Shown here: piece after piece, positions 1-8,669 of the stretch
How positions within the stretch are numbered: the stretch's first letter is position 1
How the letters are laid out: every line of letters starts with the position of its first letter
NCBI RefSeq assembly: GCF_009696005.1
Contig: NZ_VUMV01000003.1
Location: 186,001-250,000, forward strand
Reading direction: 5' to 3'
Origin: Bilifractor porci
Lineage (GTDB): Bacteria > Bacillota > Clostridia > Lachnospirales > Lachnospiraceae
DNA: 64,000 nt
Notes under the pieces: generated by a model
Told to the model about the DNA's origin: nothing
What the model saw: only the letters and a program-made list of their open reading frames with translations
Databases searched by the model: none
Position numbers and translations under genes: made by a program

Positions 1-928
<928 letters not shown>

Positions 929-1540
929 TCATTTTTTTCTGTTATTCACCCGGTCCATCAGCAGACCTTCGCTCTCCGGAAAGTAATCCCGGAACGCGTC
1001 TGTCGCGGCCTGGGTAAAAATAGAAAATTCCTCCTCCACCCCCAGGTCTTCCGGAATGGCATAGGCCACCTGGAACAGGTCTCTGGATATTTTATTCACC
1101 AGAGACTCTTTGCTCACCCTGCCCAGTCCCAGAATGAAGGATCCGTACTGCTTATCATTCTGGCAGAGGCTGATGTACAGCCGGCACATGTTATAGAGCT
1201 CGTCCTGAAGAACCTGCCGCCCGGTTTCTCCGTATTCCTCCGCCAGGCTGAATTTCCAGTCCTTCCGGATGGAATCCAGATCCTTCTGTACTTTTCTTTT
1301 TCCAAAAAGAGCGTGGCCGGAATTGTTCAGGAAAGACATGGTCATCCATCCGCGGATAAAAAAGTCCACCGGCGCATCGTTCTGAGAGGTATATCTGGCA
1401 TCCAGAAGTTTTTTCCTCAGCTCGTTCTCCGGTGACATACCCTCCGAGGCAATCGCCTGCTCCAGAATTTCTCTTCTTTTTCCACGGTCCATTTCTCTTT
1501 TAAACTGCTGGACCCACAGTTTCTCATCGTAATCCGTCAT
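929..1540 (-). CDS. hypothetical protein between J-domain protein and ftsH (203 aa)
   Basis: I do not recognise this family. It is a soluble, charged, helix-rich protein of 203 residues with no signal peptide, membrane segment or metal motif. The frame is open further upstream, but that stretch lies inside the J-domain gene. The ATG at 1540 has AAGGAGAAAT just before it and is the better start. It begins 20 nt after the J-domain gene stops and ends 12 nt before ftsH, so the three are probably co-transcribed. Context suggests a chaperone or protein quality-control setting, but that is inference from position alone. Confidence 0.8.
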   Translation of the reverse strand: MTDYDEKLWVQQFKREMDRGKRREILEQAIASEGMSPENELRKKLLDARYTSQNDAPVDFFIRGWMTMSFLNNSGHALFGKRKVQKDLDSIRKDWKFSLAEEYGETGRQVLQDELYNMCRLYISLCQNDKQYGSFILGLGRVSKESLVNKISRDLFQVAYAIPEDLGVEEEFSIFTQAATDAFRDYFPESEGLLMDRVNNRKK

Positions 1541-1560
1541 GTCATTTCTCCTTCTGTCTT

Positions 1561-2196
1561 TCAGCAGCAGATGACCCCGCCAAACGGAAACAGGCAGCAG
1601 TTGCACAGCGCGAGAATCCCGCAGCACTCCGCCGCTGTTCTTCCGGAACTGTTTTCCTGGCACGGCGTATCATATCCATACCCTCTTCCCATTTCTCCAT
1701 ACCAGCCGGAGGCTCCGTTCAGCTGCTGATACAGAAGCTCAAACTGATAGTTCTGCGGCTCCATGTCGCAGGCTTTCTTTGCGTCCTCTCTGGCCTGGAC
1801 GGTATTGCCAAGACCCGCGTTCGCCGCGGCGTGCAGGTAATACCAGGTTCCGGTTCTTGTCCGTATGCCGTCCAGAACCCGCATCGCCTCCTGATAGTGC
1901 CGCGAATTAATAAAATTGGCCGCGGCCTGCATTTCGGGATCCCCGTAATCGCCCTGTTCCTCGCCTCCAAAGCCGCCGAAACCGGCATCGGAACCGGAGT
2001 ACCCCCTGGAACGCTCGTCCATAATCTGCTTGTATGCCTGCTGAACCAGCTTGAACATTTCCTCCGCCTTGTCCTTGTTCGGATTGTTGATATTGGCATC
2101 CGGATGATATTTCCGGCTGAGACGGCGGTAGGCCTTCTTCACTTCTTCATCACTTGCGTCTCTCGAAACACCGAGCACGCTGTATGGATCTCTCAT
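1561..2196 (-). CDS. J-domain (DnaJ-like) protein with cysteine-rich C-terminal tail
   Basis: Probable DnaK (Hsp70) co-chaperone. Residues 1-65 form a canonical J domain: DPYSVLGV at the start, helix II KKAYRRLSRKY and the HPD tripeptide at 31-33, which stimulates the Hsp70 ATPase. There is no G/F-zinc-finger-substrate architecture as in DnaJ. A Gly-rich linker is followed by a TPR-like helical stretch (about 95-150: NFINSRHYQEAMRVL, WYYLHAAANAGLGN). The last about 35 residues hold eight cysteines in CC and CNCC clusters within a hydrophobic context. This could be a metal or Fe-S site, a redox tail or a membrane-associating segment. The gene follows the DUF5685 gene by 6 nt and precedes an unknown gene and ftsH, an arrangement that fits membrane protein quality control. 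Confidence 0.9.
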   Translation of the reverse strand: MRDPYSVLGVSRDASDEEVKKAYRRLSRKYHPDANINNPNKDKAEEMFKLVQQAYKQIMDERSRGYSGSDAGFGGFGGEEQGDYGDPEMQAAANFINSRHYQEAMRVLDGIRTRTGTWYYLHAAANAGLGNTVQAREDAKKACDMEPQNYQFELLYQQLNGASGWYGEMGRGYGYDTPCQENSSGRTAAECCGILALCNCCLFPFGGVICC

Positions 2197-2202
2197 CTGA
2201 TC

Positions 2203-3039
2203 TTATTTCTTTCCTGTCTTCTTTTCTTTATCCGCTTTTTCTGCCCGGTATCTGGCCCAGATACCAGAATACATGATATTTCTCAGGATGTCTACATGCT
2301 CCAGAACAGGCAGTTTTTCAAAAGCCCTCGCCGCAGACGCCGCGGCTTCTGTCAGAATCCGGAAGGCTTCTTCCTCCGTAACAGGCTCCTTCTGAAGCAG
2401 AAACGGGTTGTAATCGCCCGATTTCCGGTCCTTCTCCCTATCCTCCCAGGCATCCATAAGATAAATGAATCGCCCCAGGTACAACCCCATGGAACGAAGC
2501 TCCTCCTGCCAGACGTCCTCCTGACAGACAAAAATCTCTCCCAGCAGATATCCGGTCAGCGAAGCCGCGCGGTCTATGGAAGGGTTTCTTTCCTCTTCCG
2601 CCCTGTGCAGATTCCGGAGATATCTCCGGATGGCTTTCACCTGCCGGGGATATTTTGCCGCGGTCTCCAGATATTCTTTTCTGAGAAGCCGGGAGGCAGC
2701 CAGACCGAGTGCATTCCTGTCATCCAGCCAGTCGTCCTCCAGATTATGATAGGACAGCAGAAGATTCATATCCGCCGCGTATGCCGTGTAAGAATTGCGG
2801 ATAACCGCCTGCTTCTTCAGGGGATGGAGCCCGCAGAACACATCCTCTGTCTGATCCGGCGCTTCATAAAGCCCCGTCAGCAGCACAGCAAGAAATACCA
2901 TGTCATAGGTAAGTGTGAGCCTTGCCTTTTCATGACCGGCAGCCTTCAGATCCCGGCAGACCCCGCAGTAAAAAGCCCGGTAGGTATCCAGATCTTTTCC
3001 CTTGAGCTCTTTTGGGTCTGTCCTAATATATCCGAACAT
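2203..3039 (-). CDS. DUF5685 family protein
   Basis: A 278-residue soluble helical protein whose start (MFGYIRTDPKELKGKDLDTYRAFYCGVCRDL) is characteristic of the DUF5685 family of Firmicutes. A CxxC pair lies at residues 25 and 28. Later segments such as LLSYHNLEDDWLDD and RFIYLMDAWEDREKDRKSGDYNPF carry conserved Asp/Glu-rich helices reminiscent of all-alpha enzymes, but no activity is known to me. It lies 25 nt downstream of the zinc-ribbon membrane protein and 6 nt upstream of the J-domain gene, so it is in the same operon. The family assignment rests on remembered sequence pattern. Confidence 0.8.
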   Translation of the reverse strand: MFGYIRTDPKELKGKDLDTYRAFYCGVCRDLKAAGHEKARLTLTYDMVFLAVLLTGLYEAPDQTEDVFCGLHPLKKQAVIRNSYTAYAADMNLLLSYHNLEDDWLDDRNALGLAASRLLRKEYLETAAKYPRQVKAIRRYLRNLHRAEEERNPSIDRAASLTGYLLGEIFVCQEDVWQEELRSMGLYLGRFIYLMDAWEDREKDRKSGDYNPFLLQKEPVTEEEAFRILTEAAASAARAFEKLPVLEHVDILRNIMYSGIWARYRAEKADKEKKTGKK

Positions 3040-3064
3040 AGCTGCCCTCCTTTACGCGGACGCC

Positions 3065-3466
3065 TCAGGTGCGGCGCTCAAAATCTGTGTGGCACTTCGG
3101 ACAGTGAATGGAAATCCTGCCCTTTCCCTTCGGAACGCGGACCAGCTGGTGGCAGTGGGGGCAGCGGAAATAGACATGTTCCTCATCCTCCGCGGCCTTT
3201 GCCCCGCCATGGAAAACGCTCTTCACACGGTCACAGAACTCCAGATATTTTGCGTTTTCCGTCTGTCTCGCCTCGTGATTCCTGGAAAAAATACGGAAAA
3301 TCCCGTAAACCAGAACGACAGCAATGATAACCGACAGCACATAGCTTCTGATAAAAACAGAAATCAGCACCATAATAAACGATGCACTGAGAATGAAGTG
3401 CTCCAGCTCATCCACCCCATATATATCATTGCCGAAACGGTTGCCGCCATCCCCGAATTTTTTCAT
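3065..3466 (-). CDS. small membrane protein with C-terminal zinc ribbon
   Basis: A 133-residue protein with two closely packed hydrophobic segments (about 27-58: FILSASFIMVLISVFI and VLSVIIAVVLVYGIF) followed by a cytosolic tail that ends in a treble-clef/zinc-ribbon pattern, CPHCHQLV then CPKCHTDFE, about 22 residues apart. Such membrane plus zinc-ribbon proteins are common and uncharacterised in Lachnospiraceae. A strong GGGGAGGTG ribosome site precedes the ATG at 3466. It is the first gene of the minus-strand operon leading to DUF5685, the J-domain protein and ftsH. Confidence 0.8.
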   Translation of the reverse strand: MKKFGDGGNRFGNDIYGVDELEHFILSASFIMVLISVFIRSYVLSVIIAVVLVYGIFRIFSRNHEARQTENAKYLEFCDRVKSVFHGGAKAAEDEEHVYFRCPHCHQLVRVPKGKGRISIHCPKCHTDFERRT

Positions 3467-3499
3467 TATGCCTGCACCTCCCCGGAAAAAACTAATCCT

Positions 3500-3528
3500 A
3501 CTTTACTTCTTTTCATTATTAAATGCAA
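3500..3528 (-). promoter_or_regulatory. candidate promoter of the zinc-ribbon to ftsH operon
   Basis: On the minus strand a TTGCAT box (3528-3523) is followed by a 17-nt spacer and TAAAGT (3505-3500), about 34 nt upstream of the ATG at 3466. Both boxes fit a housekeeping sigma factor moderately well. Confidence 0.45.
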
Positions 3529-3580
3529 TTCGCGTCCTGTGAATTTTTTATAAAATCCAGGAATCTCCTTTGTGTATCTT

Positions 3581-3611
3581 TTGACGCATCGCTGTCCCCG
3601 TATGCTATACT
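3581..3611 (+). promoter_or_regulatory. candidate promoter of the small membrane protein gene
   Basis: TTGACG (3581-3586), a 19-nt spacer and an extended -10 TGCTATACT with TATACT at 3606-3611. The spacer is long, but the TGn extension compensates. The mRNA would have a leader of about 120 nt before the ATG at 3739. Confidence 0.4.
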
Positions 3612-3738
3612 GGATATGCAGCCGGAGGCACTGTTTCCGGAACGGTTTTCTTCCGTATCCGGCAGGCAGAAGAGTGCCGGGCTGTGTCCCCTTCAGCGGG
3701 ACGCCGGAAAACCTGTCAGTATAAAGGAAGTTACGTTT

Positions 3739-4077
3739 ATGAAAAAAACACCCAGACGCGCCCGTATTCTGGCCCTGATCGGAATTATTCTCCTTCTTGG
3801 CATGTATGGCTCCACCATGGTATTCGCCCTCATGAAAAGTCCCGCAGCCAGGGGGCTTCTGATGGGCTCTGTTTTCTGCACCATTGCCGTCCCGGTCCTG
3901 CTGTACGCCATCCTTCTGGCGGCAAAAAACGTCCGCGGAAAAGCCCTTCCGCACCATGAGGAAAAAGAAACAGCCGCAGACCCTTCCCCATCCGAGCCGG
4001 AACCCGACCCCGGAGTTCAGGATACCCTCACCTACGGTCAAAACAAATCAGAGTCCTCTGATCCGGGCAAGAAATAA
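3739..4077 (+). CDS. small two-helix membrane protein of unknown function
   Basis: A 112-residue protein with a basic N-terminus (MKKTPRRAR), a first membrane segment at about 9-31 (ILALIGIILLLGMYGSTMVFAL), a second at about 41-62 (LLMGSVFCTIAVPVLLYAILLAA) and a Pro/Glu/Ser-rich hydrophilic tail. This looks like a widespread but uncharacterised Lachnospiraceae protein. The ATG at 3739 is chosen because AAAGGAAG lies 8 nt upstream. The longer open frame from 3523 runs through the promoter region and has no ribosome site. Confidence 0.7.
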   Translation: MKKTPRRARILALIGIILLLGMYGSTMVFALMKSPAARGLLMGSVFCTIAVPVLLYAILLAAKNVRGKALPHHEEKETAADPSPSEPEPDPGVQDTLTYGQNKSESSDPGKK

Positions 4078-4112
4078 ACAGATATCACTCTTTTGGGAAT
4101 TTTATCTAAAGC

Positions 4113-4153
4113 GAAACGTTTCTCTTGCATCTGAAGCAGGTAAACGTTACAAT
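4113..4153 (+). promoter_or_regulatory. fucU promoter with LacI-type operator
   Basis: The perfect 10-bp palindrome GAAACGTTTC (4113-4122) lies directly upstream of a good promoter: TTGCAT (4125-4130), a 17-nt spacer and TACAAT (4148-4153). A second, imperfect CG-centred element, GTAAACGTTAC (4140-4150), sits in the spacer and touches the -10 box. The same palindrome occurs at the start of the fucI transcription unit (6788-6797). A LacI/GalR-family repressor is the natural reader. A CcpA cre site is less likely because the spacing and the CA ending do not fit. Confidence 0.6.
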
Positions 4154-4194
4154 AACTCTATCGAATTGACACGATAGAAAGGAGCAATATTGCC

Positions 4195-4632
4195 ATGTTA
4201 AATGGAATTCCTAAAATTTTATCCCCGGAGCTTCTGAAGGTTCTCTGTGAGATGGGGCACAGTGACCGTCTTGTCATCGGTGACGGCAATTTCCCTGTCC
4301 CCACCATGGGCAAGGATGCTGTAATTATCCGCGCTGACGGTCACGGCGTACCGGAGCTGCTGGATGCCATCCTGGAGGTGTTCCCGCTGGATCCGTATGT
4401 AGACAAGCCGGTACATCTGATGGAGGTTATGCCCGGCGACAATGTGGAAACCCCCATCTGGGACGAGTACAAAAAGATTATTGCCAAGCATGACGAAAGA
4501 GGCGCGAACGCCATCGGCTATTATGAGCGCTTCGAGTTCTATGAACAGACGAAAACTGTTTACTGCATCATCGCATCCGGAGAACAGGCTCTGTATGCCA
4601 ACATCATGCTTCAGAAGGGCGTTGTGAAATAA
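4195..4632 (+). CDS. fucU: L-fucose mutarotase (RbsD/FucU family)
   Basis: Interconverts alpha- and beta-anomers of L-fucose so the isomerase gets its preferred form; cytosolic and oligomeric. The 145-residue length fits FucU. Matching family blocks are LKVLCEMGHSDRLVIGDGNFP, with the conserved His after MG, then IIRADGHGVPELLDAIL, FPLDPYV and ERFEFYEQTKTVYCIIASGE. These agree better with FucU than with RbsD. The ATG at 4195 follows AAAGGAGCAA. Its partner fucI lies convergently 250 bp downstream. Both carry the same operator, pointing to a fucose regulon. Fucose kinase, aldolase and permease are not in this window. Confidence 0.92.
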   Translation: MLNGIPKILSPELLKVLCEMGHSDRLVIGDGNFPVPTMGKDAVIIRADGHGVPELLDAILEVFPLDPYVDKPVHLMEVMPGDNVETPIWDEYKKIIAKHDERGANAIGYYERFEFYEQTKTVYCIIASGEQALYANIMLQKGVVK

Positions 4633-4640
4633 AGCCTTCC

Positions 4641-4667
4641 TGCCGGCTCTGCCGGCATTTTTTATTT
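4641..4667 (+). terminator. Rho-independent terminator of fucU
   Basis: A 7-bp stem TGCCGGC / GCCGGCA (4641-4647 with 4651-4657) with a 3-nt loop is followed directly by TTTTTTATTT, 8 nt after the fucU stop. Confidence 0.85.
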
Positions 4668-4728
4668 CCCGGCATTCCAGCGCGGCTCTGCATCGGTGCG
4701 GTTTTTCGCCGTCGGCTGTTTTCTGTCG

Positions 4729-4772
4729 GAAAAAGCCCGGACATACAGTCTATCCGACTGCCTGTCCGGGCT
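4729..4772 (-). terminator. Rho-independent terminator of fucI
   Basis: A long hairpin pairs AGCCCGGACA (4734-4743) with TGTCCGGGCT (4763-4772), with an inner CAGTC/GACTG stem. On the minus strand it is followed by TTTTT (plus-strand A-run before 4734). It ends transcription coming from fucI. Confidence 0.8.
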
Positions 4773-4822
4773 CTTCTGATTTTATCAGGAAAATCTCTGC
4801 ATGTTCATGTTCAGGCGGGTTC

Positions 4823-4877
4823 CAGGGTCATACCCCGGTTCATGCAGACATGACCGGTTTATGTCCTCCTGACCCTG
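4823..4877. repeat. 41-nt structured intergenic motif, copy A
   Basis: Positions 4826-4866 match 20567-20607 at 34 of 41 positions with no gap. Both copies can fold into an outer stem (GGxCAT with ATGxCC) and an inner CCGRT/AYCGG stem. Here the motif is also enclosed by an exact 8-bp inverted repeat, CAGGGTCA (4823-4830) and TGACCCTG (4870-4877). It lies just past the fucI stop codon between the convergent fucU and fucI. I cannot name the motif. Confidence 0.5.
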
Positions 4878-4883
4878 ACGCCA

Positions 4884-6722
4884 TTATTTGTATGCCTTGT
4901 ACAATGGACCGTAAGTTGCGCATGCCCTGTAGTCTGCCGCCTCTTTGTCCTTTGTTCCGAACGCGTTCCATGCTGCCGGGCGGTAAATCTTCTCATCCGG
5001 TACATTATGCATAGCTACCGGAATACGAAGCATAGACGCAAAGGTAATCAGATCCGCGCCAATATGTCCGTAAACAATTGCGCCATGGTTTGCGCCCCAG
5101 TTTCTCATTACGGTATAGGCATCCTCAAACGCAGATCCCGGTACATGATCAACACGGGGTGCAAACCAGGTACACGGCCATGTATAATCCGTTCTCTTCC
5201 AAATAGTATCTGTCACCTCATCCGGAAGGGCAACCGTCCAACCTTCCGCGATCTGCAGGAAGGGTCCAAGACCTTTAACCAGATTCAGACGAACCATGGT
5301 CACAGGCATTTCTACGTTCGTAAGGAATCTGGAGGAATAACCGCCTCCGCGGAAATATCCGTTGTCCGCCGGCATCCACTCGGTAGCTGCCGCCATATCC
5401 TTTTGATCCTGCTCTGTCAGCTTCCACCACGGTTTTACTGCAGGCTGTCCGTTCTCGTCCTTGCAGACACCAGAATAATCCAGTGCAGAAGCACCGGAGT
5501 TGATCAGATGCAGGAAACCGTCAGCATCCTTCGCATGGCCTTCGATCTCATATCCGGTAACCCTCTTGACGGATTTTCCGCTCCAGTAAGTACGTACATC
5601 AGAAAACAGCGCTGCACGTCCTGTCAGCTGCTTCTCAAACAGCATGCAAAGACCGTTCAGGCAGTCATTTTCTGTCGCCAGAACATACGGCTCCCTTGCC
5701 CCGTCATAATCAAACGATGTGGAAAGAAATGCCTCCGGATAGTCGCAGTTCGGCCAGTGGTCCGTCCACTGTCTCTGTCCCTGGAATCCGCCGGCAACCG
5801 CGTTATGTCCGAGAGCCTCCTCCTCAAACTTCTGTCCGCCGGCTGTCGCCTTTTCATCCGCAAGTCTTGCGTTTCCGCGCATCAGGTCCTTGATGATGAT
5901 ATACATCTTAACCGTGAACTCCCACTGCTCATCCTTAACTTCACGGGATTTCTGAATCCAGTCGGGATTTTTATCCCAGCCTTCCTTGCAGTATTCCTTA
6001 GTCCACTTCAGCGCTCTCTCAAACTCATCTTTATCATAAATGCCTTCATCCATACGGCGAAGGATCTCCACTTCGTCAACAGATTCCATGCGCATGCCCA
6101 GATAAGATTCAATGAAATCCGGATCAATAATGGATCCTCCGATACCCATGGTAACAGAACCAATCTGCAGATAACTCAGACCGCGCAGAGAAGCAGCCGC
6201 CACTGCCGCACGTCCGAAACGGAGGAGCATTTCCGTTACATCCTCCGGAATGGTATCGTCATCTGCGTCCTGAACATCCCGTCCATACATGCCGAATGCC
6301 GGAATTCCCTTCTGCGCATGAGTGGCCAGAACAGACGCCAGATATACAGCTCCGGGTCTCTCTGTCGCGTTCAGTCCCCAGACACCCTTGATTGTTGTGG
6401 GATCCATATCCATGGTCTCCGAGCCGTAGCACCAGCAGGGTGTGACAGAAAGAGTAATGTCTACTCCTTCTTTTTTAAACTGTTCTGCGCAAAGAGCAGC
6501 TTCACGTACACCGCCGATGGTCCAGTTGGAAATAACAACCTTGACCGGCGTCCCATCCGCATAGGTCAGGTTATCCTCATAGAGTTTTTTTGCCCTTCTG
6601 GCCATTCCCATAGTCTGCTCTTCCAGAGATCCGCGAACATCCAGCGGCCCCTTGCGGCCGTCGATAACGGGGCGGATACCGATGACCGGATGCCCTCCGA
6701 CGAGTTTTCTTTCGTCTGCCAT
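4884..6722 (-). CDS. fucI: L-fucose isomerase
   Basis: Cytosolic Mn2+-dependent ketol isomerase converting L-fucose to L-fuculose (D-arabinose to D-ribulose in some strains). At 612 residues it is close to the 591 of E. coli FucI and shows typical blocks: [28 protein letters not shown] at the N-terminus, [64 protein letters not shown] and a C-terminal [29 protein letters not shown]. The ATG at 6722 is chosen because GGAGGTG lies 5 nt upstream; the frame is open further, but only across the promoter. It is transcribed toward fucU, and its promoter carries the same GAAACGTTTC operator. Confidence 0.96.
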   Translation of the reverse strand: MADERKLVGGHPVIGIRPVIDGRKGPLDVRGSLEEQTMGMARRAKKLYEDNLTYADGTPVKVVISNWTIGGVREAALCAEQFKKEGVDITLSVTPCWCYGSETMDMDPTTIKGVWGLNATERPGAVYLASVLATHAQKGIPAFGMYGRDVQDADDDTIPEDVTEMLLRFGRAAVAAASLRGLSYLQIGSVTMGIGGSIIDPDFIESYLGMRMESVDEVEILRRMDEGIYDKDEFERALKWTKEYCKEGWDKNPDWIQKSREVKDEQWEFTVKMYIIIKDLMRGNARLADEKATAGGQKFEEEALGHNAVAGGFQGQRQWTDHWPNCDYPEAFLSTSFDYDGAREPYVLATENDCLNGLCMLFEKQLTGRAALFSDVRTYWSGKSVKRVTGYEIEGHAKDADGFLHLINSGASALDYSGVCKDENGQPAVKPWWKLTEQDQKDMAAATEWMPADNGYFRGGGYSSRFLTNVEMPVTMVRLNLVKGLGPFLQIAEGWTVALPDEVTDTIWKRTDYTWPCTWFAPRVDHVPGSAFEDAYTVMRNWGANHGAIVYGHIGADLITFASMLRIPVAMHNVPDEKIYRPAAWNAFGTKDKEAADYRACATYGPLYKAYK

Positions 6723-6787
6723 TATTACACCTCCATATAAGCTGAGAAATACATATACAGTGAAAAGCACCAAATTTACGCCTAAGT

Positions 6788-6818
6788 GAAACGTTTCGTT
6801 TCAGCATTATGGATTATA
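6788..6818 (-). promoter_or_regulatory. fucI promoter with LacI-type operator
   Basis: On the minus strand an extended -10, TGCTATAAT (TATAAT at 6818-6813), has no convincing -35. About 16 nt downstream, just after the expected start point, lies the palindrome GAAACGTTTC (6788-6797), with an extra GTTTC half-site adjacent (6798-6802). An operator at +10 to +20 is a classic repressor roadblock position. The rest of the 415-bp gap to 7138 holds no gene that I can support. Confidence 0.6.
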
Positions 6819-7137
6819 GCATTCTTTTCGAAGGATTTCCATATCTTCCTGAAAAAAACCTTGATTTTTTCTTTTTTTGTAATAATCCGACAGAATACCA
6901 CAAACGCTTTCGTGCAAGTCGCCAGATGCGGAAGCTTTCGCTTTTTTTCCGCATTTTCGGATGCGCAGCTGCTTCTCGATGCCGCCAGGGTGGCCAGGCA
7001 TTGATTTCTGCCCTTGTTTTCGGGCACGCGGATGCTTCCCGGCAGCAGATGCCCCTTGACGAACCGCCGGTTTGGAATGAAAATATGAGGATAGAAGAGC
7101 GGCTGAAGGTGCCGTCTGAAAAGGAGGAGAATATTTA

Positions 7138-7767
7138 ATGGAAGAAATATTAACGCAGCTTACCCAATGGGGGGGAATCGTCCTGACCCTCGTGATTGCC
7201 CTGGTCATGCTGATCATGGCACTTTCCGGCGGGATAAAAAAAGAGGAGCGCCAGATAAAAAGCGCCGTGGGGCATTATGTCCTGCGCTATCCCGCGTCTA
7301 ACGCAGGCCGGGCTGCCCTTCTGCTTCTGGTTGGACTGGTCCTGGATTACGGCCTCGGATGGTACGGGACCGGAAAAAGCGATACGGCAAAGGCCCTGCT
7401 TCTGGTTCTGGAGTTTGCTGTCGGTATTGTTACGGCCTTTTTATTCGGCTATTTCATACGCAAATACTTCCGTTTCAGAATTGTCGTAAATGAGCAGAAA
7501 ATATCCGTCTACCCCGTTTTCGGGGATTCCTTTGAGACTTCCTTTTCCAACATACGCAGCGTCAAGCGCGTCACAAAGGGGGATAAAGCCTCTACCGAAT
7601 CCGACAGTATGATCCTGCGCACAAGAGACGGAAAAAAGTTCAAGGCCGACCGACAGATGTCCTCGTACCGCCTTTTTGAGATGCAGACCAAGGCGGATGT
7701 ACAGCTTCCCAACCTGACCAAAAAATTCAAAAAGCAGGAGGATGATTTTTCCGAGGATGATGACTGA
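7138..7767 (+). CDS. membrane protein with PH-like cytosolic domain
   Basis: A 209-residue protein. There is one membrane segment near 12-30 (GGIVLTLVIALVMLIMALSGG) and a hydrophobic pair at about 58-108 (AALLLLVGLVLDYGLGW, ALLLVLEFAVGIVTAFLFGYFI). A beta-rich domain follows (about 112-190: FRIVVNEQKISVYPVFGDSFETSFSNIRSVKRV, SMILRTRDGKKFKAD), which has the look of a bacterial pleckstrin-homology/YdbS-type fold. It ends in an acidic tail, EDDFSEDDD. The ATG at 7138 follows AAAAGGAGGAG. The function is unknown, and the PH-like call is by pattern only. Confidence 0.7.
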   Translation: MEEILTQLTQWGGIVLTLVIALVMLIMALSGGIKKEERQIKSAVGHYVLRYPASNAGRAALLLLVGLVLDYGLGWYGTGKSDTAKALLLVLEFAVGIVTAFLFGYFIRKYFRFRIVVNEQKISVYPVFGDSFETSFSNIRSVKRVTKGDKASTESDSMILRTRDGKKFKADRQMSSYRLFEMQTKADVQLPNLTKKFKKQEDDFSEDDD

Positions 7768-7841
7768 CGGAATGTAACGGCATGGCGCATGTTTCGTCCT
7801 GCGCCTGCACTGCCGTCATGTCCCTGCCTCGGTCAGATCTG

Positions 7842-8441
7842 TCAGCTAACCGCACATCCAGCTGTCATGCGCCGGATGACCGCGCTGCCGTTTTCCCGCA
7901 GCCAGTTCCGGCGCCTTTTATAGTCCGGCAGCACCTTTTCCACCTCCTCCCAGAATTTCGGAGAGTGATTCATCTCTTTTCTGTGGCTCAATTCGTGTAC
8001 AATAACATAATCCTGCACTTCCCTGGGGGCAAGCATAAGCAGACAGTTAAAATTCAGATTTCCCTTCGACGAACAGCTTCCCCACAGTGTCTTCTGATTC
8101 CGGATCGTTACTCTTCCATAGGTTACTCCCATCTGCCCGGCATATGCGGCAATCCTGGGCGGCAGCTCCCGGAGCGCCTGATCCGCCAGATGCCGGATAT
8201 CCTCCGGTGAAAGAGGATGCTTCTCTGCCTCACGGAGTTTATCCGTCTCCTTTTTCATGCGGTTTCTTTGTTTTATGACCCAGCCTTCATGCGAACAGAC
8301 AAACTGTCTGATCTCTTTCACAGAAGCCCTGAGCGGGGCACGCACCAGAAGGCTTCCGTCCGGACAAATCTCCATAGCGATTGTCCTTCTGTCACTCCTG
8401 ATGACAGAAAGTTCTTTTTCTGCTTTACAACACCACACCAT
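7842..8441 (-). CDS. YgjP-like metallopeptidase domain protein (M48-like, formerly DUF45)
   Basis: A 199-residue cytosolic protein of the YgjP/SprT-related zinc peptidase family. The signature VIVHELSHRKEMNHSPKFW (about 154-172) supplies HExxH-like zinc ligands and the distal His of this family. Upstream, KTLWGSCSSKGNLNFNCLLMLAP is the other family hallmark. The N-terminal half (IRSDRRTIAMEICPDGSLLVRAPLRASVKEIRQFV) matches the usual beta domain. It is convergent with the PH-like membrane protein and divergent from the polyferredoxin. Its physiological substrate is not known. Confidence 0.9.
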   Translation of the reverse strand: MVWCCKAEKELSVIRSDRRTIAMEICPDGSLLVRAPLRASVKEIRQFVCSHEGWVIKQRNRMKKETDKLREAEKHPLSPEDIRHLADQALRELPPRIAAYAGQMGVTYGRVTIRNQKTLWGSCSSKGNLNFNCLLMLAPREVQDYVIVHELSHRKEMNHSPKFWEEVEKVLPDYKRRRNWLRENGSAVIRRMTAGCAVS

Positions 8442-8669
8442 CCACGTATGTTCCTTTCCATGGTTTACCCGGCCTGTTTTCCGGTTATTTGTGAAATTCT
8501 GCCATTCCTAATGTCTTGTTTTTCCGAAAAAACACCATTGTCCACAATTAGGAGTGACTAACCCCTGTCGGGTAGACTAAGATATTTACAAGAGTGTGAA
8601 TGGGTATCAACAAAACGCCGGTTCTGCCGGCACCAACAATTATTGTACAACCAGGGAGGAAATTGGACA

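Noticed and set aside
1831-3327. 498-codon plus-strand open frame
   Set aside because: It runs antisense across the J-domain, DUF5685 and zinc-ribbon genes, all of which have family-like sequence and ribosome sites. Long antisense frames like this follow from the codon bias of the real genes.
4113-4122. CcpA cre site reading of GAAACGTTTC
   Set aside because: The spacing between the CG centre and the outer TG/CA does not fit the cre consensus. A LacI/GalR-type operator shared by the two fuc genes explains it better.
5007-6740. 577-codon open frame opposite fucI
   Set aside because: fucI is unmistakable on the other strand; the antisense protein has no recognisable family and no ribosome site.
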